Below, one piece after another: positions 1-8,177 of a stretch of DNA of 37,746 bases. Origin of the DNA: an uncultured Bacteroidales bacterium (GTDB taxonomy: Bacteria > Bacteroidota > Bacteroidia > Bacteroidales > P3); the NCBI GenBank assembly GCA_905233475.1, contig CAJOEN010000011.1, positions 1 to 37,746 of the forward strand, written 5' to 3'. Under the pieces are notes generated by a model. The model searched no databases. It was not told the origin of the DNA and saw nothing but the letters and a program-made list of their open reading frames with translations. Made by a program: the position numbers and the translations under genes. How positions within the stretch are numbered: the first letter of the stretch is position 1; the number at the start of each line of letters is the position of its first letter.

Positions 1-249
1 AAAGTACAACCTTTTCGCAAAATGACAAAATTTTTTTTGCACTTTTTTTGCTCCTGCAACACAAAATACTGTGTATCAACGAGAAAAAATTTATATTTTT
101 TTTGAAACAAAGATAAAAAAACATGTTTTTTTGCATATTTTTTGTGTATTCTGGCATGTTTTCAAGTATTATTTATGTATATAATCTCTCTTTTTTTATC
201 TATTGAAATTTATTTGCATATATCCATTATAATATATATCTATTTTTAG
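1..249. other. AT-rich intergenic region
   Basis: There is no supportable gene here. The stretch is very AT-rich with long T homopolymers (for example around 31-50 and 95-145). It probably holds upstream DNA of the porin-like gene and possibly of a gene left of the window. Apart from the -7 box at its right edge I see no clear hairpin or repeat. Confidence 0.6.
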
Positions 250-257
250 TATATTTG
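250..257 (+). promoter_or_regulatory. Bacteroidetes -7 promoter box for porin-like gene
   Basis: The octamer TATATTTG matches TAnnTTTG, the -7 element read by the Bacteroidetes primary sigma factor. No TTTG lies 19 bases upstream, so only one element is seen. The expected start of transcription is near 264, which leaves a leader of about 15 bases before the ATG at 279 and rules out the in-frame TTG at 255. Confidence 0.55.
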
Positions 258-278
258 CAAATCGAAAAAAAACTCAAA

Positions 279-1367
279 ATGAAACATAACATTTTTTTAT
301 TCAAATATATACAAATAATTATAGCATTGACTGCCGTGTTATTTTGCTCGCCAGCCAAAGGTCAAGTGAGGTGGCAGGACGCTTTTAGCAAAATAAAATT
401 AGAGGTTCGTGCCGACGGCGAACTAACAACTACCGACAGCACTCCGAACCTCGGCCTGCAAGGAAAATATTTCAACTTTATGTTGGGTGGTGAACTTGGC
501 GGTGGTTTCAGCTATTATTTCAAGCAGCGCATTGTGGCAGAGAAAGGCTCGGTAGCCTTTTTCGACAACACGGATTTCATATACCTTGACTACAAGCCCA
601 CAAAAAACTGGCGCATTCGTTTCGGCAAGGAAGCCATGGCGCTGGGCGGATTCGAATACGACGCTTCGCCTATCGACGTGTATTTTCCGACAAACCTCTG
701 GCGCAATATCTACTGTTTCCAGATGGCCGCACACGCCGCATATATCAGCAACGACGGCAACCACACACTCGTTGCTCAGGTTTCCAACTCGCCTTACGTA
801 AACTACGAGGAGCTGAACTACGACGCCGGACTGGTGTCGTACAACCTGTACTGGGCCGGACAGATAGGCCATTGGCACACACGATGGTCCACGAGCATGA
901 TGGAATATCGCTGGGGGCATTTCCTTAACATGACGATGATAGGCAACGAACTTGTGTACGACAAGTGGGACCTTTACATCGACGTGATGCACCACGCGCT
1001 TGACCGGGACGACTGGGGAAAGAACTTCGGTTTCGTGAGCTGTGCGAACTATTATTTCACGCCAAGGTTCAACATATTTGTGAAAGGAATGTACGAACAG
1101 AATAAATCGGTCGAAAGCATTGGCTCGGCTGTTTCGCCCGGACACCAGCTTGAGGCCGGACACACATCGGCCCGCTACGGACTTGGGCTTGAGTATTTTC
1201 CCAACGAGCAGAAAAACGTGCGTTTGCACGCATACGCCTGTCGCATGACCGACCAATACACCGATTTGGCCGGAGAAAGCCATCTGGACGCCTCGTGGAA
1301 TTTCAACATCGGTGCCACTTGGACGGTGGACGTTCATCACATTTTGAAAAACATCAGTGAAAAATAA
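279..1367 (+). CDS. Porin-like outer membrane beta-barrel protein
   Basis: This 362-residue protein is predicted to be an outer membrane beta-barrel, probably of the phosphate-selective porin O/P-like group common in Bacteroidetes. It starts with a signal peptide: a basic N-terminus, then a hydrophobic stretch ending near the SPAKGQ segment. The rest alternates polar and aromatic residues in beta-strand fashion (LDYKPTKNWRIRFGKEAM, YFPTNLW), with many Tyr and Trp and no long hydrophobic helices. I chose the ATG at 279 because the in-frame TTG at 255 lies inside the promoter box. The gene stands alone; the next gene begins 185 bases downstream. The substrate cannot be read from the sequence. 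Barrel-type outer membrane location is fairly sure, the family assignment less so. Confidence 0.6.
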   Translation: MKHNIFLFKYIQIIIALTAVLFCSPAKGQVRWQDAFSKIKLEVRADGELTTTDSTPNLGLQGKYFNFMLGGELGGGFSYYFKQRIVAEKGSVAFFDNTDFIYLDYKPTKNWRIRFGKEAMALGGFEYDASPIDVYFPTNLWRNIYCFQMAAHAAYISNDGNHTLVAQVSNSPYVNYEELNYDAGLVSYNLYWAGQIGHWHTRWSTSMMEYRWGHFLNMTMIGNELVYDKWDLYIDVMHHALDRDDWGKNFGFVSCANYYFTPRFNIFVKGMYEQNKSVESIGSAVSPGHQLEAGHTSARYGLGLEYFPNEQKNVRLHAYACRMTDQYTDLAGESHLDASWNFNIGATWTVDVHHILKNISEK

Positions 1368-1552
1368 ATCACTTTAGATATGATGCTATATATGTTCGCT
1401 TCGCTCACAAATTACGAAGTATTCGTGAACACTTTTAAAATTAATCAATTATTGTGAACAAATCTTTTTAATTATGTATATTCTTCCTGCCTTCGGCAGA
1501 GAAACAAAATAACACACATACATTATTACAACCTGCTAACACTCAAAGAATA
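1368..1552. other. Intergenic region with small GC hairpin
   Basis: This 185-base spacer lies between two plus-strand genes. It contains one compact hairpin around 1487-1500 (CTGCC, loop TTC, GGCAG) and no clear U-tract after it. I see no exact TAnnTTTG box, so the promoter of the following gene is not identified. Confidence 0.4.
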
Positions 1553-2797
1553 ATGAACGAAAACAAAGAAAAAAAATACCGCAAACACAATCTTTTATCT
1601 GTTTTGAATCCGTTTGAGACGTTCAAACACCACGAAACGGCCACTCCGAAAAAGGAGCGCAAGTCGAAATTCACCACACAACGCAGTTGGGAAGCAATGA
1701 TTTTCCTTGTGTGTTTCTTTGCATTTTTCGGACTTCTGGCGTTCAAAATGACATTGCCGAACATGCTCAACACCTTTATGCAGACTGCCTACCGCCTGCT
1801 TTTGGAGACGGTGTTCTATATTATGGCCATCTGCGTGCTGATGGGAGCTGTGAGCAAACTCATGACGGAGTTCGGCGTGGTGCGACTTTTGGAGAACATC
1901 CTTCGTCCGCTTATGAAACCGCTGTACAATCTGCCCGGAGTTGCCGCCCTCGGCGCGGTGATGACTTTCCTGAGCGACAATCCCGCCATCATCTCACTGG
2001 CTAAGGACAACAATTTTGCACGTTATTTCAAAAAATACCAGCTTGTATCGCTGACGAATTTCGGCACGGCTTTCGGCATGGGACTTGTTGTGATTGCCTT
2101 TATGACAGGCCTTGGCTTCGGCAAAGGCGCTGTGGTAGGACTTTTGGGCGCTGTGGTGGGGAGCATTATTAGCACCCGCATAATGCAACTTGCCACTTTG
2201 AAATCCTTTCCCGAGATGGACAGTCCCGTTACCGAAGACAAAGGCACCGAGCAGAACATCTCCTTCAAGAGCGAAGGTTCCGTTTTCCAACGTTTTCTCA
2301 ACGCCATGCTCGACGGTGGCAAGAGCGGCGTGGGCATAGGCGTTGCCATCATCCCCGGAGTGCTGTGCATTTCCACCGTTGTTATGATGCTAACCTTCGG
2401 CCCTGCAACAGGCGGAGAATACACCGGCGCCGCATACGAAGGTGTGCCCGTTATTACTTGGCTCGCCGACAAAATCAACGTGGTATTTTACTGGCTGTTC
2501 GGTTTTGAAAGCGGAGCCCTTGTGTCGTTCCCGATAACGGCTTTGGGAGCTGTCGGCGCGGCGATGGGACTTGTGCCGCGCTTTGTGGGCGAAGGCATTA
2601 TCGACGGCAACGCCATAGCCGTGTTCACCGCAATGGGAATGTGCTGGAGCGGATACCTGAGCACCCACACCGCCATGCTCGACAGTCTGGGCTACCGCAA
2701 ACTGATAGGCAAAGCCATAGGTGCGCACACCATCGGAGGGCTTTGCGCTGGCATTGCAGCACACTGGATTTGGATACTGCTTTCGATGATTTTTTAG
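1553..2797 (+). CDS. Gate-domain (nucleoside recognition) polytopic membrane protein
   Basis: The 414-residue protein is an inner membrane protein with many hydrophobic helices. It resembles the Gate/nucleoside-recognition families, most like the group annotated as CD0519/CD1768 family membrane proteins. The first 45 residues are charged and cytosolic (KEKKYRKHN, TPKKERKSK). Transmembrane segments begin near residue 48, and the glycine-rich helices (GMGLVVIAFMTGLGFGKGAVVGLLGAVVGS) are typical of transporter cores. A conserved-looking FLSDNPAIISLA segment lies near residues 139-150. The Gate fold occurs in nucleoside transporters and spore maturation proteins, but no substrate is established for this group. 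The gene converges on the rlmH transcript downstream. Confidence 0.65.
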   Translation: MNENKEKKYRKHNLLSVLNPFETFKHHETATPKKERKSKFTTQRSWEAMIFLVCFFAFFGLLAFKMTLPNMLNTFMQTAYRLLLETVFYIMAICVLMGAVSKLMTEFGVVRLLENILRPLMKPLYNLPGVAALGAVMTFLSDNPAIISLAKDNNFARYFKKYQLVSLTNFGTAFGMGLVVIAFMTGLGFGKGAVVGLLGAVVGSIISTRIMQLATLKSFPEMDSPVTEDKGTEQNISFKSEGSVFQRFLNAMLDGGKSGVGIGVAIIPGVLCISTVVMMLTFGPATGGEYTGAAYEGVPVITWLADKINVVFYWLFGFESGALVSFPITALGAVGAAMGLVPRFVGEGIIDGNAIAVFTAMGMCWSGYLSTHTAMLDSLGYRKLIGKAIGAHTIGGLCAGIAAHWIWILLSMIF

Positions 2798-2837
2798 GGT
2801 AAAGTCTCTGTATTTTCCTACTTAGGAGATTTCTTAA

Positions 2838-2871
2838 CACCATGTTTACAACGGATGTAGGCAACATGGTG
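2838..2871. repeat. Inverted repeat between convergent genes
   Basis: A perfect 9-base stem, CACCATGTT at 2838-2846 and AACATGGTG at 2863-2871, encloses a 16-base loop that can itself pair TACA with TGTA. It sits between the convergent Gate-domain gene and rlmH, where a shared terminator would be expected. Neither side has a good U-tract, so its role as a terminator is unproven. Confidence 0.4.
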
Positions 2872-2935
2872 CATTGAAACAAATAACGGAAGCTTTTTGG
2901 TTGAAAGGCAATCGAAAAGTCCACCGGATGTTTCT

Positions 2936-3409
2936 TCACTCATTATGATAAGGTTCGTTGCGAAGTATAGTGAACGCCCTATATAGCTGTTCTACAAAGA
3001 AAAGCCGCACCATCTGATGTGAGAAAGTCATCTGCGAAAGTGCAATTTTGCCGTTGGCTTTGGCGTAAACTTGCGGCGAAAATCCGAAAGCTCCTCCCAC
3101 CACAAACGACAAAGTACGCAAACCGCTGTTCATCTGTTTTTGCAAGTATTCCGAGAAAAGTACCGAGGTGTACTCCTTCCCGTGTTCATCGAGCAGGACA
3201 ACGGCATCAGATTTTTCCACGGACTTGAGTATCAAAACACCCTCGCGCTCCTTTATTTCGGCCGGCGACAAATTCTTTGTATCTTTCAAAGCAGGAATAA
3301 CTTCAATCTCGAAATTAATATAATGGCGCAAACGTTTGATATACAAATCGATACCTTCCTGCAAATACTTTTCGTCGGTTTTCGCCACCACCACAAGACG
3401 TATATTCAT
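2936..3409 (-). CDS. rlmH: 23S rRNA pseudouridine-1915 N3-methyltransferase RlmH
   Basis: RlmH is a SPOUT-family methyltransferase that uses SAM to methylate N3 of pseudouridine 1915 in helix 69 of 23S rRNA on assembled 70S ribosomes. The length of 157 residues is typical. The SAM-binding trefoil knot is visible as SFVVGGAFGF (101-110), followed by the family C-terminus with MTFSHQMVRLFFVEQLYRAF (127-146) and a final YH pair. The start MNIRLVVV is standard for the family. It lies 25 bases downstream of the FemAB-like gene and is probably co-transcribed with it. Confidence 0.95.
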   Translation of the reverse strand: MNIRLVVVAKTDEKYLQEGIDLYIKRLRHYINFEIEVIPALKDTKNLSPAEIKEREGVLILKSVEKSDAVVLLDEHGKEYTSVLFSEYLQKQMNSGLRTLSFVVGGAFGFSPQVYAKANGKIALSQMTFSHQMVRLFFVEQLYRAFTILRNEPYHNE

Positions 3410-3434
3410 TGTCTAAAAATATTTTTGGGAAACG

Positions 3435-4415
3435 TCATTTTCTACCTAATTTGTTTCTCATGGACAATAAAAGGCTAAAAATCAAATTATTGCACTTTAC
3501 TATCTGAAAATAAGGTGTCTGCACAGCCCCGTACAAACGGTACGAATGTTCTATGCCTTCATCCATACTTCCCTCAAAATCAAACACTTTTGTTTTCGTT
3601 GAAAGCCTTTGTATCACTTTCCAAAAAAGGAGCCCGGATAGTCCGTTGATATTTATATCGGGAGCTATGGCCGACATCAGCGAATATGCGGAATGGCCGT
3701 CGTAAACGACAAAACGCATAGCCACCTTTTTGTGTGTGATGTTGTCGGCAAGACCAATTATAATGCCCTGTCCGCGTGCTATGGCAACATTGCAAAGGTT
3801 CACAACAAAATCTTTGGCAAACAAGTCTTTAAAACCTTTTTCCTCCCAATATTTTCGGTGAAAATCGTAAAACTCCTCAGGAGAAATGTCAGTGGTTTCG
3901 TGGTAGTCTTTTTCGAGGCGAAGTATCTTTTTCTGACGCCGGTCGCGGTCGAAAGCGGAGAACACCTCGTAAAGGTTGGATAGATTATTTATCTGATATG
4001 TGTAACGAGTTGTCTGAGAAAATCCCTGCCAATAGAAAGGCAACCAATTGGTGAAATGTGGTGTGAAATTCTGATTGAAATAACTGATATTCAAATTTTT
4101 CAAACATTCAGCAAAATAGGTACACACTTTCTTTTCGAAACTTAGCCGCTCATTTTCGCTTTTGAAATCGTTTCTTAGATACCAAACTCCATTGAACTGA
4201 GTAAGTTGCGGTTGAAGTATATACTTCATTCCCAGCTTTTTACCAACAAGATAAGGCAGAACGGCCTGTATTTCGCCATCGCCGTTTCGGTAGAGAAAAA
4301 CATCCCACTGCTTACCCTTGCACACGGCATCCATCCACCAGTGCTGCAAAAAGAGCGGCACTTCGGAATGCGTTTCGCAAAGATACTTATATTGTTCTTT
4401 ATCAGTCATTCGCAT
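3435..4415 (-). CDS. FemAB/GNAT-like acyltransferase, hypothetical
   Basis: This 326-residue soluble protein resembles the FemAB-like branch of the GNAT superfamily, whose members transfer amino acids or acyl groups onto cell-wall or surface precursors. The N-terminal half has WDVFLYRNGDGEIQAVLPYLV, typical of the first GNAT subdomain. The second half has a DRDRRQKKILRLEKDY segment (about 155-170) and DGHSAYSLMSAIAPDININGLSGLLFWKVIQ, resembling the acyl-CoA or tRNA-binding lobe. There is no signal peptide, so it is cytosolic. It heads a two-gene unit with rlmH. Two start codons are possible (4415 or 4409). The real substrate is unknown. Confidence 0.6.
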   Translation of the reverse strand: MRMTDKEQYKYLCETHSEVPLFLQHWWMDAVCKGKQWDVFLYRNGDGEIQAVLPYLVGKKLGMKYILQPQLTQFNGVWYLRNDFKSENERLSFEKKVCTYFAECLKNLNISYFNQNFTPHFTNWLPFYWQGFSQTTRYTYQINNLSNLYEVFSAFDRDRRQKKILRLEKDYHETTDISPEEFYDFHRKYWEEKGFKDLFAKDFVVNLCNVAIARGQGIIIGLADNITHKKVAMRFVVYDGHSAYSLMSAIAPDININGLSGLLFWKVIQRLSTKTKVFDFEGSMDEGIEHSYRLYGAVQTPYFQIVKCNNLIFSLLLSMRNKLGRK

Positions 4416-4424
4416 TAAAAAAGA

Positions 4425-4454
4425 AAAAGCAACAGAAATTATCCCGTTGCTTTT
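4425..4454 (-). terminator. Intrinsic terminator after OmpA-family gene
   Basis: AAAAGCAAC and GTTGCTTTT form a perfect 9-base stem with a 12-base loop. On the minus strand a run of T with one C follows at once. It closes the 8076-4473 transcription unit and separates it from the FemAB-like gene. Confidence 0.75.
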
Positions 4455-4472
4455 AATTTCTTCATTTCCAGT

Positions 4473-5414
4473 TTATTGTATTACAACATCCACACGATTG
4501 TTGGCCACTTTGCCTTCGTATGTCTGGTTGTCGCCGATAGGATTTTCGGAGCCAAGAGCCTCTATTTCAACACGATGCGGTGCTATATTGCGCTTAACCA
4601 ATGCGCTGCGTATTGCCTCGGCACGTTTTTTGGTGATAGCTATGTTGTAAGTCTCGGTGCCGTTGTCGTCGGAATAACTCTTCAGAAGCACCTCAAGACG
4701 CTCATTGTCTTTCAGATAGTCGGCAAGTTCGTCCAATTCGGTATCGAAACTATACATAAGTTCAGTGCTATTGGGCAGGAACTTGATGGTTTTGAATGTC
4801 TTAGCGCCATCGGCCGCATTGGGGAAGAAATCAATCTTTTTGCTTGCGAAAAACAGCACCTCCCCAACAATTATAATGTCGTCGGTAGGTTTCTCCATAT
4901 TCAGGTAGTCCACGCCCCACCAGTAACGGTAGTCGATTTGCGCCACCTGAATATTTATTTTGTTGCGGTAATTGTGGCTTTTCATCCAATCGGAGAAATT
5001 TTCGAGGGCTACCTTTGCGGAGTCGGCTGCCTGCTGTTCGAGCCGCATACGTTTAACCTTGTCGGTAATGGACGGATTGATGGCGTATATGGCACAGATT
5101 TTAACCGGCACACGAGTGTTTGTCTCCAAAAAGTTCATCACCGGTTTGAAATCCCCCCAGATAAGTTGCTTGGAATCCTTTATAGGTTTATCCTTGTCGT
5201 TTATCGAGTTGAATGTAAGATAATTGAACTTACAATAGTATTTCTTTTTGGTGTTGAAAGTTGTGAAACGCCACACGGAATCGTAATCGGTCTTGCGGAC
5301 TTTCTTCTTGCCTTCCAAAATTGGGTTCACTTCTTTTTTGCCTTTTTTCTGAGCCATTGTAACCGAAGGTGCTACGAGCAGAAAGGCGGCTATCAGAATT
5401 ATTATTCGTTTCAT
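4473..5414 (-). CDS. OmpA-family peptidoglycan-associated protein
   Basis: The 313-residue protein has a signal peptide (MKRIIILIAAFLLVAPSVTMAQ, cleavage near residue 21) and then a lysine-rich linker. A middle region of unclear fold follows, and an OmpA-like domain takes up about the last 105 residues (KFLPNSTELMYSFDTELDELADYL to the C-terminal NNRVDVVIQ). OmpA-like domains bind diaminopimelate in peptidoglycan and tether the outer membrane. The LKSYSDDNGTETYNIAITKKRAEAIR stretch matches the usual TDxxGxxxxNxxLSxxRA core loosely. It is the last gene of the unit, 14 bases after the FtsE-like gene and directly before a terminator. Confidence 0.85.
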   Translation of the reverse strand: MKRIIILIAAFLLVAPSVTMAQKKGKKEVNPILEGKKKVRKTDYDSVWRFTTFNTKKKYYCKFNYLTFNSINDKDKPIKDSKQLIWGDFKPVMNFLETNTRVPVKICAIYAINPSITDKVKRMRLEQQAADSAKVALENFSDWMKSHNYRNKINIQVAQIDYRYWWGVDYLNMEKPTDDIIIVGEVLFFASKKIDFFPNAADGAKTFKTIKFLPNSTELMYSFDTELDELADYLKDNERLEVLLKSYSDDNGTETYNIAITKKRAEAIRSALVKRNIAPHRVEIEALGSENPIGDNQTYEGKVANNRVDVVIQ

Positions 5415-5428
5415 GACTGTATTTTTTT

Positions 5429-6118
5429 TTAATTGTTATCGGTATTTGGTTCTAAAATTGAATGATTTTCGCAATAAAGCAGGCGTGCCTTAAATTTGTC
5501 TATCATTATATAGTCGTGGGTGGAGATGAGTATAGTGGTGTTGTAGTTGCGGTTTATGCTTACAAAGAGGTTCATTATTTCCTCGGAAGTTTGTGGGTCG
5601 AGGTTTCCTGTGGGTTCGTCGGCGAGTATAAGTTCGGGGTTGTTGAGCAGTGCACGCGCTATGCCCACACGTTGTTGTTCGCCCTCGGATAGACGGTGTA
5701 TTGGATACAGCACCTTGTCGGGAAGCCCTACGGATTCTATCACCTTGAGTATCCGCTCGTCGATTTCCTTTTTGTTTTTCCAGCCGGTGGCACGCATGAC
5801 AAAAAACAGGTTGTCGTACACGTTGCGGTCTTTCAGTAGTTTGAAATTTTGGAACACTATGCCTATTTTGCGCCTGAGCATCGGTATTTTTGATTTTCTT
5901 ATCTTAGTTACATCAAAGCCGCATACGTATGCTTCGCCCTCGGATATCCGCGTGTCGGCGTACAACGAGCGGAAAAGGGTGGTTTTTCCGGCTCCGCTTT
6001 TCCCTATCAAATACACAAATTCGCCTTTGTTTATGCTTACATTGACGTTTTGCAATATAGGATAGTCATCGTTTTTGATGGTGGCGTGCTGCAATAATAT
6101 GATAGGTTGTGTTTCCAT
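5429..6118 (-). CDS. ftsE: FtsE-like ABC transporter ATPase
   Basis: This 229-residue ATP-binding subunit belongs to the FtsE/LolD group. FtsE pairs with FtsX at the division septum to activate peptidoglycan hydrolases. All nucleotide-binding motifs are present: Walker A GKSGAGKTT (39-47), Q-loop FQNF (89-92), signature LSEGEQQR (143-150), Walker B LILADEP (163-169) and H-loop STHD (199-202). The TGNLDP segment after Walker B is typical of FtsE and LolD. No ftsX lies next to it in this window; the neighbour downstream is an OmpA-family gene. It follows the UpxY-like gene after 68 bases. FtsE is favoured over a LolD-type exporter subunit by overall likeness. Confidence 0.8.
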   Translation of the reverse strand: METQPIILLQHATIKNDDYPILQNVNVSINKGEFVYLIGKSGAGKTTLFRSLYADTRISEGEAYVCGFDVTKIRKSKIPMLRRKIGIVFQNFKLLKDRNVYDNLFFVMRATGWKNKKEIDERILKVIESVGLPDKVLYPIHRLSEGEQQRVGIARALLNNPELILADEPTGNLDPQTSEEIMNLFVSINRNYNTTILISTHDYIMIDKFKARLLYCENHSILEPNTDNN

Positions 6119-6186
6119 CGTTCCTGTTTGGTTACAATACGTTTTTTTGTCGTTTTTATTGCCTTATTATTATGCTAAAAGTTATT

Positions 6187-6702
6187 TTATTCAATAATTT
6201 CCATAAGTTGGCGGTCTATATTGACAACAACCGTGCTTGACACACATTCGATACGCACTGCAAAATTGCCGTCCTTGGCTTCGGATATAAGTTCGCCTTC
6301 CATGCCCTCGAACACTCCTCCTGAGATAAGCCGGACGCGCGCGCCTTTTTTTAGTTGCGATATATTGTGTACAAAAAGTTCTTTTTCGGAGGCTATCAAA
6401 CGGCGCAAGGTGTCTATTTCGGTTTCGGAAATCACTGCTATCTCGTCGCCGAAACGCACGTAGCGTGTAATTCCCGGCTGCTCAAGTACATGATATAGTT
6501 GGTTTAACCTAATATGTACAAAGATGTAGGAATTGAACAGCGGTGTTTCCACCCATTTCTTGCGGTCGTGCCATTTGTGCAAACTCCGTTGCAGAGGTAG
6601 ATAAGGCTCAAAACCGTTGCGTATGAGCAGTTCGTTTACTTTTTTTTCGGCACGCGGCTTGGTATTGAATGTAACCCAATGTAAATCCGTATCTTGCGAC
6701 AT
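6187..6702 (-). CDS. UpxY-family NusG-like transcription antiterminator
   Basis: This 171-residue protein is a specialised NusG paralog of the UpxY/RfaH type. In Bacteroides, UpxY proteins bind RNA polymerase near the start of capsule operons and prevent early termination. The NGN domain spans roughly 8-105 (HWVTFNTKPRAEKKVNELL, then PLFNSYIFVHI at 54-64), and a KOW-type domain follows at about 118-145 (KKGARVRLISGGVFEGMEGEL). Here it sits 9 bases downstream of a coiled-coil envelope gene and upstream of ftsE, not at the head of a capsule locus, so its target operon is unclear. It could act on its own downstream genes or in trans. Confidence 0.85.
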   Translation of the reverse strand: MSQDTDLHWVTFNTKPRAEKKVNELLIRNGFEPYLPLQRSLHKWHDRKKWVETPLFNSYIFVHIRLNQLYHVLEQPGITRYVRFGDEIAVISETEIDTLRRLIASEKELFVHNISQLKKGARVRLISGGVFEGMEGELISEAKDGNFAVRIECVSSTVVVNIDRQLMEIIE

Positions 6703-6711
6703 CTATCCGTT

Positions 6712-8076
6712 TTACTTTTTTATGTACGACAAAAATTCCAAATCCAGCGAAAGTGAGAAAAATAGCGTAACTTTCCACCTGTCCACAATCTGGTCTTTTA
6801 TTGAAAATCCACTTGTAAGTATATCGCCCTCCTTGTAATCACCAGCAAGAACTTTATATTCTGCCACATTGGCACCAGCCGTGAAATGGAAGAAATCCAT
6901 AAATTTGAAACTTGGCCCAAAATAGAAATTTTTGAACAGATTGGAACCGCCGAATCCCACATAAAATCCTAAATCATAAGTGAAATCTTGGTCAAAACGT
7001 TTGAAATTTATACCATCGGTCTGTTTTTTCGATTCTTTGTGAAAATATGGTGTCAAATCCCACAACATGACCGAGGCTCCGGTTATGAAATCGAACTCCA
7101 CATTACCCGAATTTTTATTGGTAATTCGATAAACCACCTCTTGTGTCGCTGCTCCATCAACCATTTTCGTTACCACATCCGGCCTTATATACCAGTCGGG
7201 AGTGCGGTAGAAACGCATTGCAATACCCTGAATTACACGCACTTTCTTCTTTTTGTTGGTTGATTCCCTGATTTTTGCTTCGGCTTCTTCGGCACGTTTA
7301 CGGGTGTATTTCAGTTCCTCCTCACGCTGAAGTATAACTTTTTCGGCTGCCACAAGGTTGTTTCTCAACGAGTCGGCAAGGTGCAGATAATGGTCGCGGT
7401 CGTTGCGCAAGCGGCGGTAGTTAAACTTTTGGTTCACTATTTCGGTGTCGCGCATATCCAGTTCGCGGCGCAGATATTCCACCTCACGTTTTTTTGCCTC
7501 TATATTCACCTCCTGAGCTTTTATAAGTCCCTCCAAACGTGTTGTTTCCACGCGCGTGTTGCCTATGGAGTCGCGATAGGAACTTTCGTTGCGTGTAAGT
7601 TGCAACTCCTTTTCTTGCAACATACGCACTTTTTCTATCAGTTGGTTGTTTTTTTCGTCAAGTTGGTGTATAAGTTCAGAATTGGCACTCAGTAAGGAAT
7701 CTTTAAGTCTTATGGAAGAACGCAATCTGCCACGAAGGGTTTCTATTGTTGCGCGCTGTTTTTCAAGTTCCTGCGACATCCGCTCCACGCTGTCTTTTTC
7801 GATTTGTACGGTGGCAAGACGGTTTTGGGCTTCGTTTAGCAGATTTTGCAATGTTTCTATACGTTTGACCATAGCCACAGAGTCGTCGCCGTACATGCGT
7901 TGCGCCTCAAGCAAACTTTGTTCCGCCTCTTTCTGCTGACGGCGTGCCTTAGAAAGCTCCTCTTCGCCATCATTCTGTGCCACAACGTTTTGCACAGCAA
8001 ACACCAAGAGCAGAAACATAATGGTGGCACAATGTCTCGAAACAGTTTTTGCGGCAAGAAAAGCAGTTTTATTCAT
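6712..8076 (-). CDS. Exported coiled-coil protein with C-terminal barrel-like domain
   Basis: I do not recognise a named family. The 454-residue protein has a signal peptide (hydrophobic about 18-33, then VVAQND). A long coiled coil follows at roughly 38-270, rich in Glu, Arg, Lys and Leu with heptad-like spacing (LEKQRATIETLRGRLR, LRRELDMRDTEIVNQ). A C-terminal region (about 280-454) with alternating aromatic and polar residues (FDYDLGFYVGFGG-like strands, NFYFGPSFKFMDFFHF) looks like an outer-membrane-type beta sheet. It probably spans the periplasm from the envelope surface. It begins a unit with the UpxY-like gene, ftsE and the OmpA gene, and has its own promoter box 25 bases upstream. 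Confidence 0.55.
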   Translation of the reverse strand: MNKTAFLAAKTVSRHCATIMFLLLVFAVQNVVAQNDGEEELSKARRQQKEAEQSLLEAQRMYGDDSVAMVKRIETLQNLLNEAQNRLATVQIEKDSVERMSQELEKQRATIETLRGRLRSSIRLKDSLLSANSELIHQLDEKNNQLIEKVRMLQEKELQLTRNESSYRDSIGNTRVETTRLEGLIKAQEVNIEAKKREVEYLRRELDMRDTEIVNQKFNYRRLRNDRDHYLHLADSLRNNLVAAEKVILQREEELKYTRKRAEEAEAKIRESTNKKKKVRVIQGIAMRFYRTPDWYIRPDVVTKMVDGAATQEVVYRITNKNSGNVEFDFITGASVMLWDLTPYFHKESKKQTDGINFKRFDQDFTYDLGFYVGFGGSNLFKNFYFGPSFKFMDFFHFTAGANVAEYKVLAGDYKEGDILTSGFSIKDQIVDRWKVTLFFSLSLDLEFLSYIKK

Positions 8077-8100
8077 TTTATTTTGTCATTTTTGACGTTG

Positions 8101-8108
8101 CAAAAATA
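8101..8108 (-). promoter_or_regulatory. -7 promoter box for the coiled-coil/UpxY/ftsE unit
   Basis: On the minus strand the octamer reads TATTTTTG, matching TAnnTTTG. A start near 8094 would give a leader of about 17 bases before the ATG at 8076. No TTTG -33 element is seen at the expected spacing. Confidence 0.5.
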
Positions 8109-8177
8109 ATATTTTTTATAATATGAGGCATTTTTAACGTAGCAATATTTTTCAACAATGCAATGTTTTAATCGTCT

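Noticed and set aside
423-1340. 305-residue open frame antisense to the porin-like gene
   Set aside because: It lies wholly opposite a gene with a signal peptide and promoter, has no recognisable domain and an unnatural composition rich in Val, His and Arg.
2625-2939. 104-residue minus-strand frame beginning at the rlmH stop
   Set aside because: Most of it is antisense to the Gate-domain gene, and the Cys/Arg/Trp-rich sequence looks like a frame shadow.
4378-4385. Minus-strand TATCTTTG inside the start of the FemAB-like gene
   Set aside because: It is within the coding sequence and would cut off the N-terminus of the protein; probably chance from the codons used.
4476-5432. 318-residue plus-strand frame opposite the OmpA-family gene
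   Set aside because: The minus strand has a clear signal peptide and OmpA domain; the plus-strand translation shows no domain.
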